A DNA stretch of 64,000 nt from assembly GCF_900111275.1 (NCBI RefSeq), contig NZ_FOGR01000003.1, positions 1 to 64,000 of the forward strand, written 5' to 3'. Every line of letters starts with the position of its first letter. Within the stretch, counting starts at the first letter, position 1. A program made the position numbers and the translations under genes. The DNA comes from Rhizobium sp. NFR03 (GTDB lineage: Bacteria > Pseudomonadota > Alphaproteobacteria > Rhizobiales > Rhizobiaceae). The notes under the pieces were generated by a model. That model saw nothing but the letters and a program-made list of their open reading frames with translations. It made no database searches and had not been told where the DNA came from. Shown here piece by piece: positions 16,941 to 26,083 of this stretch.

Positions 16941-17186
16941 TCAGTCCTTCTTCTTTGTCGTCTTGGCAGCCTGAGACGCGCCAGCGTCAGACTGGATAGG
17001 AGCAGGTACTGGTTTTTCTTCTGGAGCCTCAACGCTGGCCGCGTCGTTCTCGAATGACACGAGGCCGAAGGCCTTCAGCGCATTCGCCTCGCCGCGCTCG
17101 ACCTTGAACGGCTCGCTGTCAGCCGTCTTCAAGCCAGAGCCGTTGTCAAACGTCTTGAGCGGCTTCACTTCGATAAAATCGGTCAT
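16941..17186 (-). CDS. Small phage head protein, hypothetical
   Basis: Eighty-one residues with an N-terminal FIEVKPLKTFDNGSG strand, an FKVERGEANALKAFGLV segment and a low-complexity Ala/Pro/Lys tail ending KKKD. It follows the major capsid gene, where small connector- or decoration-like proteins are found. A terminator hairpin separates it from the capsid gene. Confidence 0.65.
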   Translation of the reverse strand: MTDFIEVKPLKTFDNGSGLKTADSEPFKVERGEANALKAFGLVSFENDAASVEAPEEKPVPAPIQSDAGASQAAKTTKKKD

Positions 17187-17200
17187 ATCGCCTCCTTAGC

Positions 17201-17224
17201 GAAAGAGGGCGCCCGAAGGCGCCC
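17201..17224 (-). terminator. UUCG-tetraloop terminator after the capsid gene
   Basis: On the minus strand GGGCGCC, loop TTCG and GGCGCCC form a perfect 7-bp stem with a cUUCGg tetraloop, followed by TCTTTC. It lies directly downstream of the capsid stop codon and could make the capsid mRNA more abundant or stable than downstream genes. Confidence 0.7.
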
Positions 17225-17231
17225 ATTTGCG

Positions 17232-18434
17232 TTAGGCGGCTGCGACGGCGCCGGTCACGAAGGCTTCGGGACGGTAAACCGCCAGTGCCAGGCGCTCTTC
17301 AGCGCGGATCGTGAACATGTTCTTCTCGAAGTCATCGACGTTCTCGCTCGACAGCAGGACTTCGATGTCCATGCGATCAAAGATCTGTGCGGCGTAGGAG
17401 AAGGCGCCCGTCAGGAACTGGCCGGAAGCCATTGCCTGCGTCGAAACAACCGGGAGGTTCCAGAGGGTCGGGGTGAGCGAGCCCTGCGGATTGCCGATGA
17501 TGTAGTTGCCGCCGGCATCCTTGGTGAGTTCGATCTTCGCCCAGTCGATCGGGTTGAGAACGAACGCCGTCGCCGGATATTCGGCGAGAACGACCTGCAG
17601 CACGGCGAGACGAAGGCGATCGATGCCCGTCACTGCCGACGGGGTGAAGGCCGGCGCAAACGCAGTGGCCTGCGGCACAAGACCTGCGATGTTCTGACCC
17701 GTGCCGGAACCGTTGAGAAGCTGATTTTCTTCAACGAAGCGCAGACCATAGCGAGCCCGACCGTCGATGTAGCTGCGGAGAGCCGGGGCGTCGTCGAGAA
17801 TCTGACGGCTGGCCTTGAACAGGTGGGCGAGCGTGCGAACCGGCGCAGACGCCATGTCGAACGTCAGGTCCGAGTACGGCTTGGCCGTCGTTTCGGCAAC
17901 CGGAGCCGCGCTGTTCGTGTAGCCGGTTTCCTTGACGTATTCGACGTTGTTCGATGCTGTCTGACCGGGCAGCAGAAGATCGCGAATGGTCATCTGGCGT
18001 TCCGGAATACCGAAGATGCCGGGAACTCGGGCGCCGGGAACCAGAGACGTGCCGGTGGAACGTCCAGCGCCCTGTGTCGTGTTGGCGGTCGTGATTGCAG
18101 CGCGATCGGCCTTGATCGACACTTGTCCACGCTGAGACGAATTAAAACCTTTTGCCGTCGCAGCTTCGACAACCATGTCGCCCAGTGACTTCACGTCCGG
18201 GTCGCCGCCGTCGCGTTCCCGTGCAGCGCGCTTTTCGAGGTCGCTGATGCGCGTGGTGACGGCGCCGAGCTCGGAAAGGGCCTTGTCGGTTGCGGTCTTC
18301 AACTCCGCCGAAACCTCACCATTTGCGGAAAGCTTCGACGTGAAGTCGGTTGCGAGGTTACCCACCTGCTCCTTGATGGAGGCAAGGGAAGTACCAAGCT
18401 CGCCGATCTTATCGGCAAGTACGTTATCAGCCAT
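17232..18434 (-). CDS. Major capsid protein, HK97 family
   Basis: Four hundred residues. The first about 110 form a helical, charged scaffold-like delta region (LGTSLASIKEQVGNLATDF, then LEKRAARERDGGD), and the remainder has HK97-fold signatures: GIFGIPERQMTIRDLL, NNVEYVKETGYTNSA, and a long C-terminal segment with DRMDIEVLLSSENVDDFEKN. The delta domain is normally removed by the protease encoded just upstream. The gene lies between protease and connectors, as in other HK97-like phages. Confidence 0.93.
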   Translation of the reverse strand: MADNVLADKIGELGTSLASIKEQVGNLATDFTSKLSANGEVSAELKTATDKALSELGAVTTRISDLEKRAARERDGGDPDVKSLGDMVVEAATAKGFNSSQRGQVSIKADRAAITTANTTQGAGRSTGTSLVPGARVPGIFGIPERQMTIRDLLLPGQTASNNVEYVKETGYTNSAAPVAETTAKPYSDLTFDMASAPVRTLAHLFKASRQILDDAPALRSYIDGRARYGLRFVEENQLLNGSGTGQNIAGLVPQATAFAPAFTPSAVTGIDRLRLAVLQVVLAEYPATAFVLNPIDWAKIELTKDAGGNYIIGNPQGSLTPTLWNLPVVSTQAMASGQFLTGAFSYAAQIFDRMDIEVLLSSENVDDFEKNMFTIRAEERLALAVYRPEAFVTGAVAAA

Positions 18435-18444
18435 AAGAGGCTCC

Positions 18445-19566
18445 TTATCGTGTGATGAGTGGTGTTTTTGCTTCGGCCAAAAGCCGGTCTAGGGCTGCCA
18501 AAGCAGCAGCATCCGTCTCGTCATCAGGAGCCCCCTGATCAGTCTTGAGGTAGAGCCGAGCGGCCCGCTCTGCCTCTGAGTTCGAAAAGCCTGCAAGACC
18601 CTTGAGGCCGTTTTCAAACTCACGTTTCGTGATTGGCTCGCCTGCCGCCATCTTTGTGGCAAGCAAGGCAGCCGATTCTGCGCGCGCCTGGTTGCTCGCT
18701 TTCACGCGCCGCACATATGCCGGCTGCGTTTCGGCGCCAAAGCGCTCAAGTGTTTCTTCCAACGTGGCAACGCGATCGACCATGCCGCGGTCAATGAGGC
18801 TTTCGGCGTAAAACACCCTGCCCTGACCGTAGCCGTCCTCAACCTTGCCCACCGTCGTGCCGCGCCCTTCGGCGACAGCCGCAACGAACTTGTTGTAGGA
18901 ACGGTTCACGCCGTCCTGCACGTGCGCGAGCGTTTCCTTGCTCAGCGGCTCGGTCTCGTTGCCCTCGACCTTGTGCTTGCCGGCGGAAATGTAGGTACGC
19001 TTGATGCCGCGCTGCTCAAGAGCAGCCGAAACATCGTCGTGCGCGGTGTAAACGCCGATCGAACCAGCGCGCCCAGACGGCGTCACCACGATTTCGTCGG
19101 CTGCGGACGCCACCCAGTAGGCAGCGCTTGCGGCGAGGCTGTTGACCTGCGCGATAATCGGCTTCTCGCCTCCGCGGAGCTTGCGGATTTCGGTCGCGAG
19201 CTCATCTGTGCCGGGTACTGTGCCGCCGGGACTGTCGACGTCGAGCACCACAGCCTTCACATCCTCGTTGGACAGGGCCGAATGCAGCGCCTTTTTGATG
19301 CCGGCGTAGGACGACCCGCCGCTCATGGCGGAAAACATGTCCATTTTCTGCGCCAATACCCCGTAAACAGGGATAATCGCGATTTTTCCGTCGGATTCGG
19401 CGATTTCCTTCGCCCGCGCGTCGTCGACAGCTGCTGCGAACTCGCTCGAAAATAGCTTCTCACCCTCGGCTCGCGCGATTAAAACATCAGCCAAAACGCC
19501 CAGTTTTTCGCGCTGAATCGCCCAGGGTTCGGCCATAAAGGCCGAAATCAGGTGTTCAAATTTCAT
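18445..19566 (-). CDS. S49 (SppA/ClpP-like) prohead protease
   Basis: This 373-residue protein has the S49 core: VKAVVLDVDSPGG near residues 104-116, the nucleophile serine in SLAASAAYW and the general-base lysine in AGKHKVEG about 50 residues later. Phage S49 enzymes sit between portal and capsid and mature the prohead by cutting scaffold/delta regions. The last about 80 residues are a helical tail that may act as or bind scaffold. Confidence 0.9.
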   Translation of the reverse strand: MKFEHLISAFMAEPWAIQREKLGVLADVLIARAEGEKLFSSEFAAAVDDARAKEIAESDGKIAIIPVYGVLAQKMDMFSAMSGGSSYAGIKKALHSALSNEDVKAVVLDVDSPGGTVPGTDELATEIRKLRGGEKPIIAQVNSLAASAAYWVASAADEIVVTPSGRAGSIGVYTAHDDVSAALEQRGIKRTYISAGKHKVEGNETEPLSKETLAHVQDGVNRSYNKFVAAVAEGRGTTVGKVEDGYGQGRVFYAESLIDRGMVDRVATLEETLERFGAETQPAYVRRVKASNQARAESAALLATKMAAGEPITKREFENGLKGLAGFSNSEAERAARLYLKTDQGAPDDETDAAALAALDRLLAEAKTPLITR

Positions 19567-19609
19567 GATTTGTCCTTATGCAGCGCGTGCTGCGGGCGGT
19601 TCAGGCTGG

Positions 19610-19786
19610 TTAGGCCGACGCGCGGATGGTTAGCGGCACCCGATCATCGTCGCCGTGCTGCAAAAGCATGCCGCGGATAATGGATTCGGCATCCGATGCG
19701 CTTGTTGCGGCGATTTCGACTTGCGTCGCCTTAGCCCAGCCGCCCGGCTTGAAGCCGGTGACCTTGTAGATTGCAAAATCAGACAT
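19610..19786 (-). CDS. Small phage protein between portal and protease, 58 residues
   Basis: The ATG at 19786 lies eight bases inside the end of the portal gene and the frame stops at TAA 19610-19612. The product, MSDFAIYKVTGFKPGGW onward, reads as a compact strand-helix domain ending in DDRVPLTIRASA. Overlap with the portal stop and absence of any competing frame support coding. Small proteins at this site occur in many siphophages. Function unknown. Confidence 0.6.
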   Translation of the reverse strand: MSDFAIYKVTGFKPGGWAKATQVEIAATSASDAESIIRGMLLQHGDDDRVPLTIRASA

Positions 19787-20999
19787 TGCCGCCGCCTCCA
19801 GATTGGTTGTTAGGGTCTTTGCCGAGCATATCGAGCGGTGTCATTGTGCCGTTGACGATTGCGATGCCGCCGCCCTTAACAGGCGCCTTGTTTTCGTAGG
19901 CTCGAGCCTCGTCGATGGTATAAATACCAGACCCAACCATCTTCGACAGGAATTCGGCTCGCGCTTGGCTATCGCCGCGCAATATGCCTTCCATCGAAAA
20001 CTTGACCGCAACTTTCTTGCGCGTTTCGCTGGTCAACAGGTCGCGATAGACAGCGGATTCGATGCTGCGCACCATCGGACCAAGGCATGTCTTGGTGAAC
20101 TGCAGGATCAACTGTTCGATCCCGCTGCCCCAGGTTGTCGTGCCATTGGCTGCATGACCGATCATGACCGGAGGGACGCCAAAGATACGGCAAATCTGCT
20201 CCACGCTGTACTGGCGCGTCTCCAGCATCTGTGCGTCTTTTGGATCAATCGTCAGCTGCTGATATTTCAGGCCGGCCTCAAGCACGGCGATCTTGCCTGA
20301 GCGGTCAGACCCCGCGAACTGGCCAAGCACGTCACCAAGCTGCTTACGCTGCTCCGGCTTGAGGATCTGGTCAGACGAAAGAACGCCCGCAACCTGAAAT
20401 CCATTCGCGAACATCTTGCCAGCGACACGTTCGCCCGCCAGCGCATTGCCTACCGCATTCCGCACCACACCGATCGGAGACATGCCGCGATCACAACCCG
20501 GAAGGACCGCGCCACGGACGTGGAACATCTTGTCTTCTGGAATACGGCGCTTCTTGCCGTCTTCCGTCACCTCGTAATAGCGCGTGTTGCGCTTGTCGCG
20601 GCAGACATCAACCTTCAGCGGAGGCAGCGGATTAAGCGCCACCAGCCGCGTCCCGATCATCTTCTTTTCGGCGAAGAAGTTCCCGTCCAGGCACAGGCAA
20701 AACGCGACCATCGCCCAGAAGTCCGACGCGGTGTCGTCCATATTGGGCATATCATGGAGCAGGCTGTATAGCTCGGAGTCTTTGTCGACCGTCACACCGT
20801 CGGCTTTGTAGACCAGGCACGGAAGCATGATAAATGCGTTCCGGATGAGGTTGACGCACGCCCATACAGCGTCAAGCTGCAGGGCGGTTTCGATCGTCAC
20901 CGTCTCACCTGACGTCGTGCCCAGCCCAAAAAACCCGCGCCAGAACTCGCCGTCGGTCAGTTTTATGGGCACTCCGCGCCATCTCTCGAAGAGGCCCAT
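19779..20999 (-). CDS. Portal protein, HK97 family
   Basis: The 406 residues show the HK97 portal pattern: VWACVNLIRNAF near 50-61, LLHDMPNMDDTASDFW near 85-100, FANGFQVAGVLS in the middle, and FGVPPVMIGHAANGTTTWG near 270-290. Portals form the dodecameric DNA channel at one capsid vertex and contact the terminase. Start and terminase stop share bases (TAATG). A Gly/Asn-rich disordered C-terminus follows. Confidence 0.93.
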   Translation of the reverse strand: MGLFERWRGVPIKLTDGEFWRGFFGLGTTSGETVTIETALQLDAVWACVNLIRNAFIMLPCLVYKADGVTVDKDSELYSLLHDMPNMDDTASDFWAMVAFCLCLDGNFFAEKKMIGTRLVALNPLPPLKVDVCRDKRNTRYYEVTEDGKKRRIPEDKMFHVRGAVLPGCDRGMSPIGVVRNAVGNALAGERVAGKMFANGFQVAGVLSSDQILKPEQRKQLGDVLGQFAGSDRSGKIAVLEAGLKYQQLTIDPKDAQMLETRQYSVEQICRIFGVPPVMIGHAANGTTTWGSGIEQLILQFTKTCLGPMVRSIESAVYRDLLTSETRKKVAVKFSMEGILRGDSQARAEFLSKMVGSGIYTIDEARAYENKAPVKGGGIAIVNGTMTPLDMLGKDPNNQSGGGGNV

Positions 21000-22876
21000 T
21001 AGATCACCATTACCATGTTGTTGATGAAGTCGCCGATGTCAGGCCCAGCAGCGGTCTTGTCTGCGGCCGCGCCGGCACTCATAGCGAGAGCGACTGCAGA
21101 ATCGATGCGCACGGATGCACGAGTTTTGACGAACCACCTGTTGCCGTGAGGGTCTGGCGGATGATTGAATGTCGCACCCATCATCGCCGTCATGAGGACT
21201 GGGTTCGTCTGAAGCCTGATACGTCCGTCAATGATGAGGTTTTCGAGCTCGGTCACAGAGCCAGGCATCCAAAGCCCAAGAGGGGCTCTCTCCCCAGTCG
21301 CCTTCGCAGCCTCTATCTTTTCAGGCGAAGGACGGGCCCTCACCTTCCCTCCCTGCGGATGAGGCAGTTGCTCGGCAGTCACGCCAAACACGTCGAGCTC
21401 GTCCTTGAACGCGGCATACGCATAGTTATCGTAAGCAATCGACTGGATGTCGTAGAGACGGTCCAACTCGGCGACACGAGCCGCGACGACATCGAAACGA
21501 ATGCGCGGACCTTCAGGTGCCTGCAGGTAACCGTCGCGAACCCAGATGTCGTATGGCTGCTTGTCTGCAGTTGTACGAGCCGCAAGCGTGTCGCCGGGCG
21601 TCCACGCCTCGATCCACCCATCGTACGTTGGAAGGGTTGCGACAGTGCCGTCCGCCCGCTGTATTTCGCGCGTTCCTGTCGGCACCATGCACGCGATGAC
21701 GGTCATGTCTTTCGTGCCGGACAGATCAATGCCTAGGAAAAGAGGTTTTCCCTCGTGCTGCGAGATGTCGAGAGGCTCCATGACCTTGTCGATGGTCGCT
21801 CGCGGCATCCAAGCCTTGTCCGCATCGGTCCAGACACAGAAGTGCAGGCGTAGAACGTTGTTCAGCTTGCCAGGAACGTCGCGGGCTTCAGCAACAACGC
21901 CTGCAAGATACTCAGGCGTTAAAATCGTACCAAGAAGCGGGTTGGCTTTAATCCAGCAAGAAGGGTCCGTCATCGGGTCGTCGTTCTTGTCGAGGCTACA
22001 GACGTAAGCGAATACGCTATCGCTGCCTTCCCACGTCCCGCCCACGTAGGTGAAGTCGTCGTCCGGCGTCTGTGTGCCGGCCAAGACCTTCACCGCGCGA
22101 TCGCGCTCTTCCCAGCAGACCGAATTACGATCCGAGCCGGAGTTCGTGATCATCAGCAAGAGCGGATTCTGACGGAACTTGAACCCCCGCTGCAGCATCT
22201 CCATGATGCTGCGATCCGGATGCTCGTGCACTTCATCGCAAAGCGCGAAATGGGGACGAGGACCAGAGCCCGTCTTGCCGGCCTCCTTGGAGATCGGGCG
22301 GAAAAAGGATCCGGACTTATGATGGGCAATGTTGAATTCTTTGCCCAGACCGCCGCTGAACTTGAGCCGCTTGGCCAGAGCTGGCGCCTGCCGCACCATC
22401 TTGCAGGCATCCTGAAACAGGATCTGCGCCTGGTCCTTTTTCGCCGCGGCGGCGTAGCATTGCGCGCCGGCCTCGCCATCAGCGGTCAAGCCGTAGAGGC
22501 CAATCCCGCCCGCGAATGGTGACTTGCCGTTGCCCTTGCCTTCTTCAATGTAGACGGTTCGAAACCGACGCGTCCCATCCGCCTTCTTCCAACCGAAGAT
22601 CGATCCGATCTTGAAGGCCTGCGACGCGTGGAGAAGGAATGGCCTCCCATCAAACTGCCCTTCACTCAGGCGCAGCCTTTCCTCGAAGAAACGGAACACC
22701 CGCGTAGCCGCGGCATCATCCCAGTGCAGCCCGCGCTCGTGGCCGTGCTCAACGTCGCTGAAGTGGCGGCGGCATGCATTGCGAACATGAGGGCCAGCGA
22801 TGATGGTCCCATCTAGAACCGCGGCCGCATAGGCACTGACGCGCGCCAGAGCTGGCTGATCAGTCGAGGAGATCAT
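20999..22876 (-). CDS. terL: Terminase large subunit
   Basis: The ATG at 22876 overlaps the end of the small subunit gene and gives 625 residues; nearby upstream ATGs (22894, 22945) cannot be excluded. The ATPase half has EEGKGNGKSPF as Walker A and FALCDEVHEHPD as Walker B; the nuclease half has LFLGIDLSGTKD and a later IAYDNYAYAAFKDEL segment with acidic metal ligands. This is the HK97/Terminase_1 type motor that cuts and packages phage DNA. It stands between terS and the portal. Confidence 0.93.
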   Translation of the reverse strand: MISSTDQPALARVSAYAAAVLDGTIIAGPHVRNACRRHFSDVEHGHERGLHWDDAAATRVFRFFEERLRLSEGQFDGRPFLLHASQAFKIGSIFGWKKADGTRRFRTVYIEEGKGNGKSPFAGGIGLYGLTADGEAGAQCYAAAAKKDQAQILFQDACKMVRQAPALAKRLKFSGGLGKEFNIAHHKSGSFFRPISKEAGKTGSGPRPHFALCDEVHEHPDRSIMEMLQRGFKFRQNPLLLMITNSGSDRNSVCWEERDRAVKVLAGTQTPDDDFTYVGGTWEGSDSVFAYVCSLDKNDDPMTDPSCWIKANPLLGTILTPEYLAGVVAEARDVPGKLNNVLRLHFCVWTDADKAWMPRATIDKVMEPLDISQHEGKPLFLGIDLSGTKDMTVIACMVPTGTREIQRADGTVATLPTYDGWIEAWTPGDTLAARTTADKQPYDIWVRDGYLQAPEGPRIRFDVVAARVAELDRLYDIQSIAYDNYAYAAFKDELDVFGVTAEQLPHPQGGKVRARPSPEKIEAAKATGERAPLGLWMPGSVTELENLIIDGRIRLQTNPVLMTAMMGATFNHPPDPHGNRWFVKTRASVRIDSAVALAMSAGAAADKTAAGPDIGDFINNMVMVI

Positions 22877-23246
22877 CCTTTTCGTCGTCAGCATCAGGCA
22901 CCGCAATCTTAGAGGCATCTGCCGGCGTCGCACCCATCTGGCCAAGGCATTGCCGAAGAAGGTTCATCGCTTGCACACCCACATCTTGTCCGGCCATGAT
23001 CCGCCCTTGGATATTCGCGGCCATGCCAACGAGCATCCGGTGCGAAGCCGTGAGCCAAGGAATTTCAGTTTGGAAAAGGAGCCACGCGGATTTCGCTTTG
23101 GTGGCTTCGGTATCGATCAGCCACTTTGGTGGCGGGCCCAGCGGGTCGCTCTGCGCCGGCTCTTTCCGGCCCTTGAACCGGCCAGCATTCACTTGATCGC
23201 GCCCTTCAAGCTTGGCTTTGGCCAAAGGGCTTCGTGGCTTCGCCAT
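22860..23246 (-). CDS. terS: Terminase small subunit, P27-like
   Basis: One hundred and twenty-eight residues with a basic N-terminus (MAKPRSPLAKAKLEGRDQVN, FKGRKEP), a PPKWL motif, a helical core around TASHRMLVGMAANIQGRI, and an acidic tail. This matches the P27-type small subunit that recognises the packaging site and sits directly before terL. The 138 bases between it and the HNH gene are where a cos or pac site would be expected; a CTCCGA/TCGGAG hairpin is visible there but no site can be proven. Confidence 0.75.
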   Translation of the reverse strand: MAKPRSPLAKAKLEGRDQVNAGRFKGRKEPAQSDPLGPPPKWLIDTEATKAKSAWLLFQTEIPWLTASHRMLVGMAANIQGRIMAGQDVGVQAMNLLRQCLGQMGATPADASKIAVPDADDEKDDLLD

Positions 23247-23384
23247 ATCGGCACCTCGGGGTCATATTTTCAATCGCAGGCGCACGCGCAATGCAGGGCC
23301 ACAGGTAGCGCCCTCCGATCGATCCTCGACTTCGGAGGCACCCCTACATTAGGCGTACCTGGTATTTTGGGTGGTGGGGCCGGG

Positions 23385-23672
23385 TTAGATCGGCCAGCCG
23401 GCCGCGTCAAAGCGGATCACGTCTTTGCCGCGCTCGATCTCGCGCTTGATACGGTCGTGGCAAGGAGCGCATAGGCTCTGAAGATTGTCGGGGTCGAAGA
23501 ACAGATCCTCGCTGCCCTTATGTGCCGTGATGTGGTCTACGACGTTCGCTGCCGTCACGTCTTCAGCCTCGAGACAGAACCGGCAGAGAGGTTCAAGGGT
23601 CAGCTGATGCGTGCGCATGCGCTTCCATCGCGCGGTATCGTAGAACTTTCTCCACGGTCGCGTGTCGGTCAT
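23385..23672 (-). CDS. HNH endonuclease
   Basis: This 95-residue protein has the full HNH layout: FYDTARWKRMR at 10-20, two CxxC pairs (CRFC near 30-33 and CAPC near 68-71) for zinc, VDHI near 45-48 and NLQSLC near 63-68. HNH proteins next to terminase genes assist in specific DNA cleavage during packaging in many siphophages. Confidence 0.9.
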   Translation of the reverse strand: MTDTRPWRKFYDTARWKRMRTHQLTLEPLCRFCLEAEDVTAANVVDHITAHKGSEDLFFDPDNLQSLCAPCHDRIKREIERGKDVIRFDAAGWPI

Positions 23673-23817
23673 CTGGCGACCTCAATAGGTGGATGACCAC
23701 GGCATTGTTGCGGACGCCGCAGGGTTCACGATCCTTGCCTGGCTCCGGCCGACTGTCACGCAAGGTAAGCGCAACCCCCAGTGGGTAGATGCTACCCGCG
23801 TCACAGGGAGGTACGGT

Positions 23818-24686
23818 ATGCGTTGGTATGATGTTTTAGGCCTGATTGCGCTTGCAACATTTGTTGTAACCGCTTGGGGATTCTGGGCTGTGTCAGGTCC
23901 GGCCTGGGCTGACGCCCTTGTTGGCATCTCCGACCTTACAAAAGCTGGTCAGTGGGGTGATTCGTTCGGCGTTCTGAATGCACTGATCGGTTCGATTGGG
24001 TCAATTGGTATCGTCGCGACCCTTATAGCACAGGCACGGGCGCTTAGTACTCAGCAGGTCGACCAACACAAGCAGCGTTTCGACTCGACATTTTTCCAGC
24101 TCATTGCCTTGCTGCGCGAACTGCGATCAGAGATCTATTTTACCATAGTCAGCAATATCAGCTTGCGATGCCTACTTCGAAGCTGATTAACAAAACAACT
24201 AAGCAGGGCATCGCTGCGATAAAAGCAGCAAATCTTGAGCTTAGGTATTGGCTAACCATTGATGCAGCACCGAAGAAAATTGACTCTAAATACCTTCAAA
24301 CGGTATACGAGAAGTATGTTCACACGAGGTACGAAGCCGAAATCGGAGCTTACTTCCGGGTCCTCTACAATATTTTGAGGCGCTTAAAAGACGACAAAAT
24401 CTTGAGCGACGATGAAAAGGAGCAATACGCAAATCTGCTTCGAGGTCAGCTAACGAGCCACGAGCTGATACTCGCTGGCATTAATAGCTGTCATCCAGTG
24501 GCGAAGAATCTTCATCTCTATATTAAGCATTTCCAACTTTTAAAATATGCACCACGTGGCCGGCTGCGGGAGATAATCCTGTCGGTGCATGGCAAAGGAA
24601 TGGTCGAAAAACCGCGCACTGCGTCACCAGGTCTGCTCAAGCGACTTTCAAACCTTCTGCAGTTTCCAAAGTCATCTGCGCGCTAG
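23818..24686 (+). pseudogene. Putative abortive-infection protein (PutAbiC-like), frameshifted
   Basis: Two plus-strand frames overlap: one from ATG 23818 (GGGAGG seven bases upstream) with two membrane helices (about residues 6-27 and 52-73) that ends at 24186, and a second, open from before 24168 to 24686, that is soluble and helical. Adding one T in the run at 24138-24141 joins them into a single 289-residue protein reading through EIYF to HSQQYQLAMP. The composite has the architecture of PutAbiC (PF16872): two N-terminal helices, a QRFDSTFFQLI segment, then YFRVLYNILRRL and a C-terminal GINSCHP-LKY region. The second half is clearly AT-richer than the neighbours. It is oriented against the phage operon, as expected of a defence cargo. 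Sequencing error cannot be excluded. Confidence 0.6.
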
Positions 24687-24854
24687 CCAGTCGCAGGAAG
24701 CGGCCCGCTCAACCCGATCCGGTTACAGATCCAGGGGAGCAGGCCGCAGGACCGCTGCGGCGCCGAGGAGACGGAGCGGGCAGCGATGGGGTAAGGGGCA
24801 GACCGGAACCGCAAGCGAGTTCAAAGCGTCCGCGCGGCTTAGGCGCCCCAAACG

Positions 24855-24878
24855 AAAAGGGGCCGCCGTAGCGACCCC
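24855..24878 (-). terminator. Rho-independent terminator, end of the early minus-strand operon
   Basis: On the minus strand GGGGTCGC, loop TACG and GCGGCCCC form an 8-bp stem (one G-T pair) followed by TTTTC. It lies about 50 bases past the stop of the 384-residue gene. The 240 bases between 24687 and 24928 hold no other supported feature. Confidence 0.75.
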
Positions 24879-24928
24879 GAGAATAAAGCTTTCAATTAAT
24901 ACGAAGCGGCGCCCCGGTTTGCCGGACA

Positions 24929-26083
24929 TCATGCTGCAAGTTTTTGCGGGATGGGCTCGATGTCGATTCTCGCCGTCTCGTCGAGCGCGATAAGGGCGTC
25001 GATCGCGGCATCAATTAGAGCCGGTCCCCGCTTCTCGGCGTATGCCGGTCCCTGCCCCATGGCTACGCCGATCTCCTTGGCAGTCGCATCACCTATGGCA
25101 AGATCAAGGACGAGCGCATGTTTTTGGAGGTGGTGACGCAGGAACTCGACGAACATCTCTCCTTCAACCTCGCGAAGGGCCGCAGGCTCACCGCCCGCAG
25201 CTGCGGAGATCTCACCGAGCGGCTTGGGCTTCTTGACGCCGCCGACCCACTGCGGCCCAAGCACGAGAGCATCCGGGCAACGTGCTGCTGGGGTCGGAAG
25301 GTCATCGAATGCCACGGACCCGTCAACACCCAGCGCCTGCAGCAGCGCCCGCCCCTCGGCGACACCGAACCGGCCGGCCGTGTCTTTGCCGTTTGGCTCC
25401 TCACGAGGTAGCGGGTCGATGGCGCAAGCGATTGCAGGCTCGCCGGAGAATGGCTTGCGATAGCCCTCGGCCTTTAGCGGAGACACGGCGCCCTCTAGCG
25501 CCAAATACGCCCAGATCGCCGCAGCGGTGCGCTCAGCTGACACGCCGCCTTTCGGCCCGCCTGGGCGCTCTACCGGCTTTAGCGGGCGCCCCTTGGCTGT
25601 TTCACCCCAGACAATCAGCTTGCCGTCACGGAACAGCAGATTTCCCAACTGCGTATCAGACCCGCCATTGCGATTACGGGACGTATGCGGAATGATCTCG
25701 GCCTTTTCGTAGACGTTCATTTTCCTCCCGGTGTCTGGCCACTTCTCGCGGTCGGTCACAGTCCATCCGATCGCTGCCAGCAGCTCGCCCTCGCTAGGGC
25801 GGATCTCGGCTCGGGCTTCAGTATCGTCGCCATCGGTGTCTGGCTGAGATGGCAGAACCGTTTTGGGGAAGCAGATGTTCCGCCAGTGCCGCAGGGCGCG
25901 CACACGGCGTTCGTCGCCGCGGTACGCAAGCCGCTCGAGGGTCGGCCACGCCAAGACGTCAGGCGCGCGCTTGTTATCGTTGGCTGGGGCGATGGCTTTG
26001 GCGGCGGGGCGCTTCTTTTCGGTCGGGTTAGAAGCCGCAGCGAGGAGCGCTGAAAGTTGGCTGAGATCGCGGGATGATGTCAT
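24929..26083 (-). CDS. Hypothetical phage protein, 384 residues
   Basis: The ATG at 26083 overlaps the upstream stop (ATGA); longer upstream starts would cover the neighbouring gene. The N-terminal 50 residues are low complexity (AAKAIAPANDNKRAPD). The middle has a DREKWPDTG-KMNVYEKAE segment and a GNLLFRDGKLIVWG hairpin, and the C-terminal 70 residues are helical with AKEIGVAMGQGPAYAEKRG, resembling a helix-turn-helix. It ends the early operon. No family is recognised; location suggests a replication-associated or regulatory role. Confidence 0.6.
   Translation of the reverse strand: MTSSRDLSQLSALLAAASNPTEKKRPAAKAIAPANDNKRAPDVLAWPTLERLAYRGDERRVRALRHWRNICFPKTVLPSQPDTDGDDTEARAEIRPSEGELLAAIGWTVTDREKWPDTGRKMNVYEKAEIIPHTSRNRNGGSDTQLGNLLFRDGKLIVWGETAKGRPLKPVERPGGPKGGVSAERTAAAIWAYLALEGAVSPLKAEGYRKPFSGEPAIACAIDPLPREEPNGKDTAGRFGVAEGRALLQALGVDGSVAFDDLPTPAARCPDALVLGPQWVGGVKKPKPLGEISAAAGGEPAALREVEGEMFVEFLRHHLQKHALVLDLAIGDATAKEIGVAMGQGPAYAEKRGPALIDAAIDALIALDETARIDIEPIPQKLAA

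Noticed and set aside
23247-23384. Packaging (cos) site between terS and HNH
   Set aside because: Position is right and a CTCCGA hairpin is present, but nothing in the sequence identifies a cleavage site.
24723-24932. Minus-strand 69-codon frame starting ATGATG at the end of the 384-residue gene
   Set aside because: The coupled start is attractive, but a strong terminator with stem and T run lies inside the frame and the product is low complexity.
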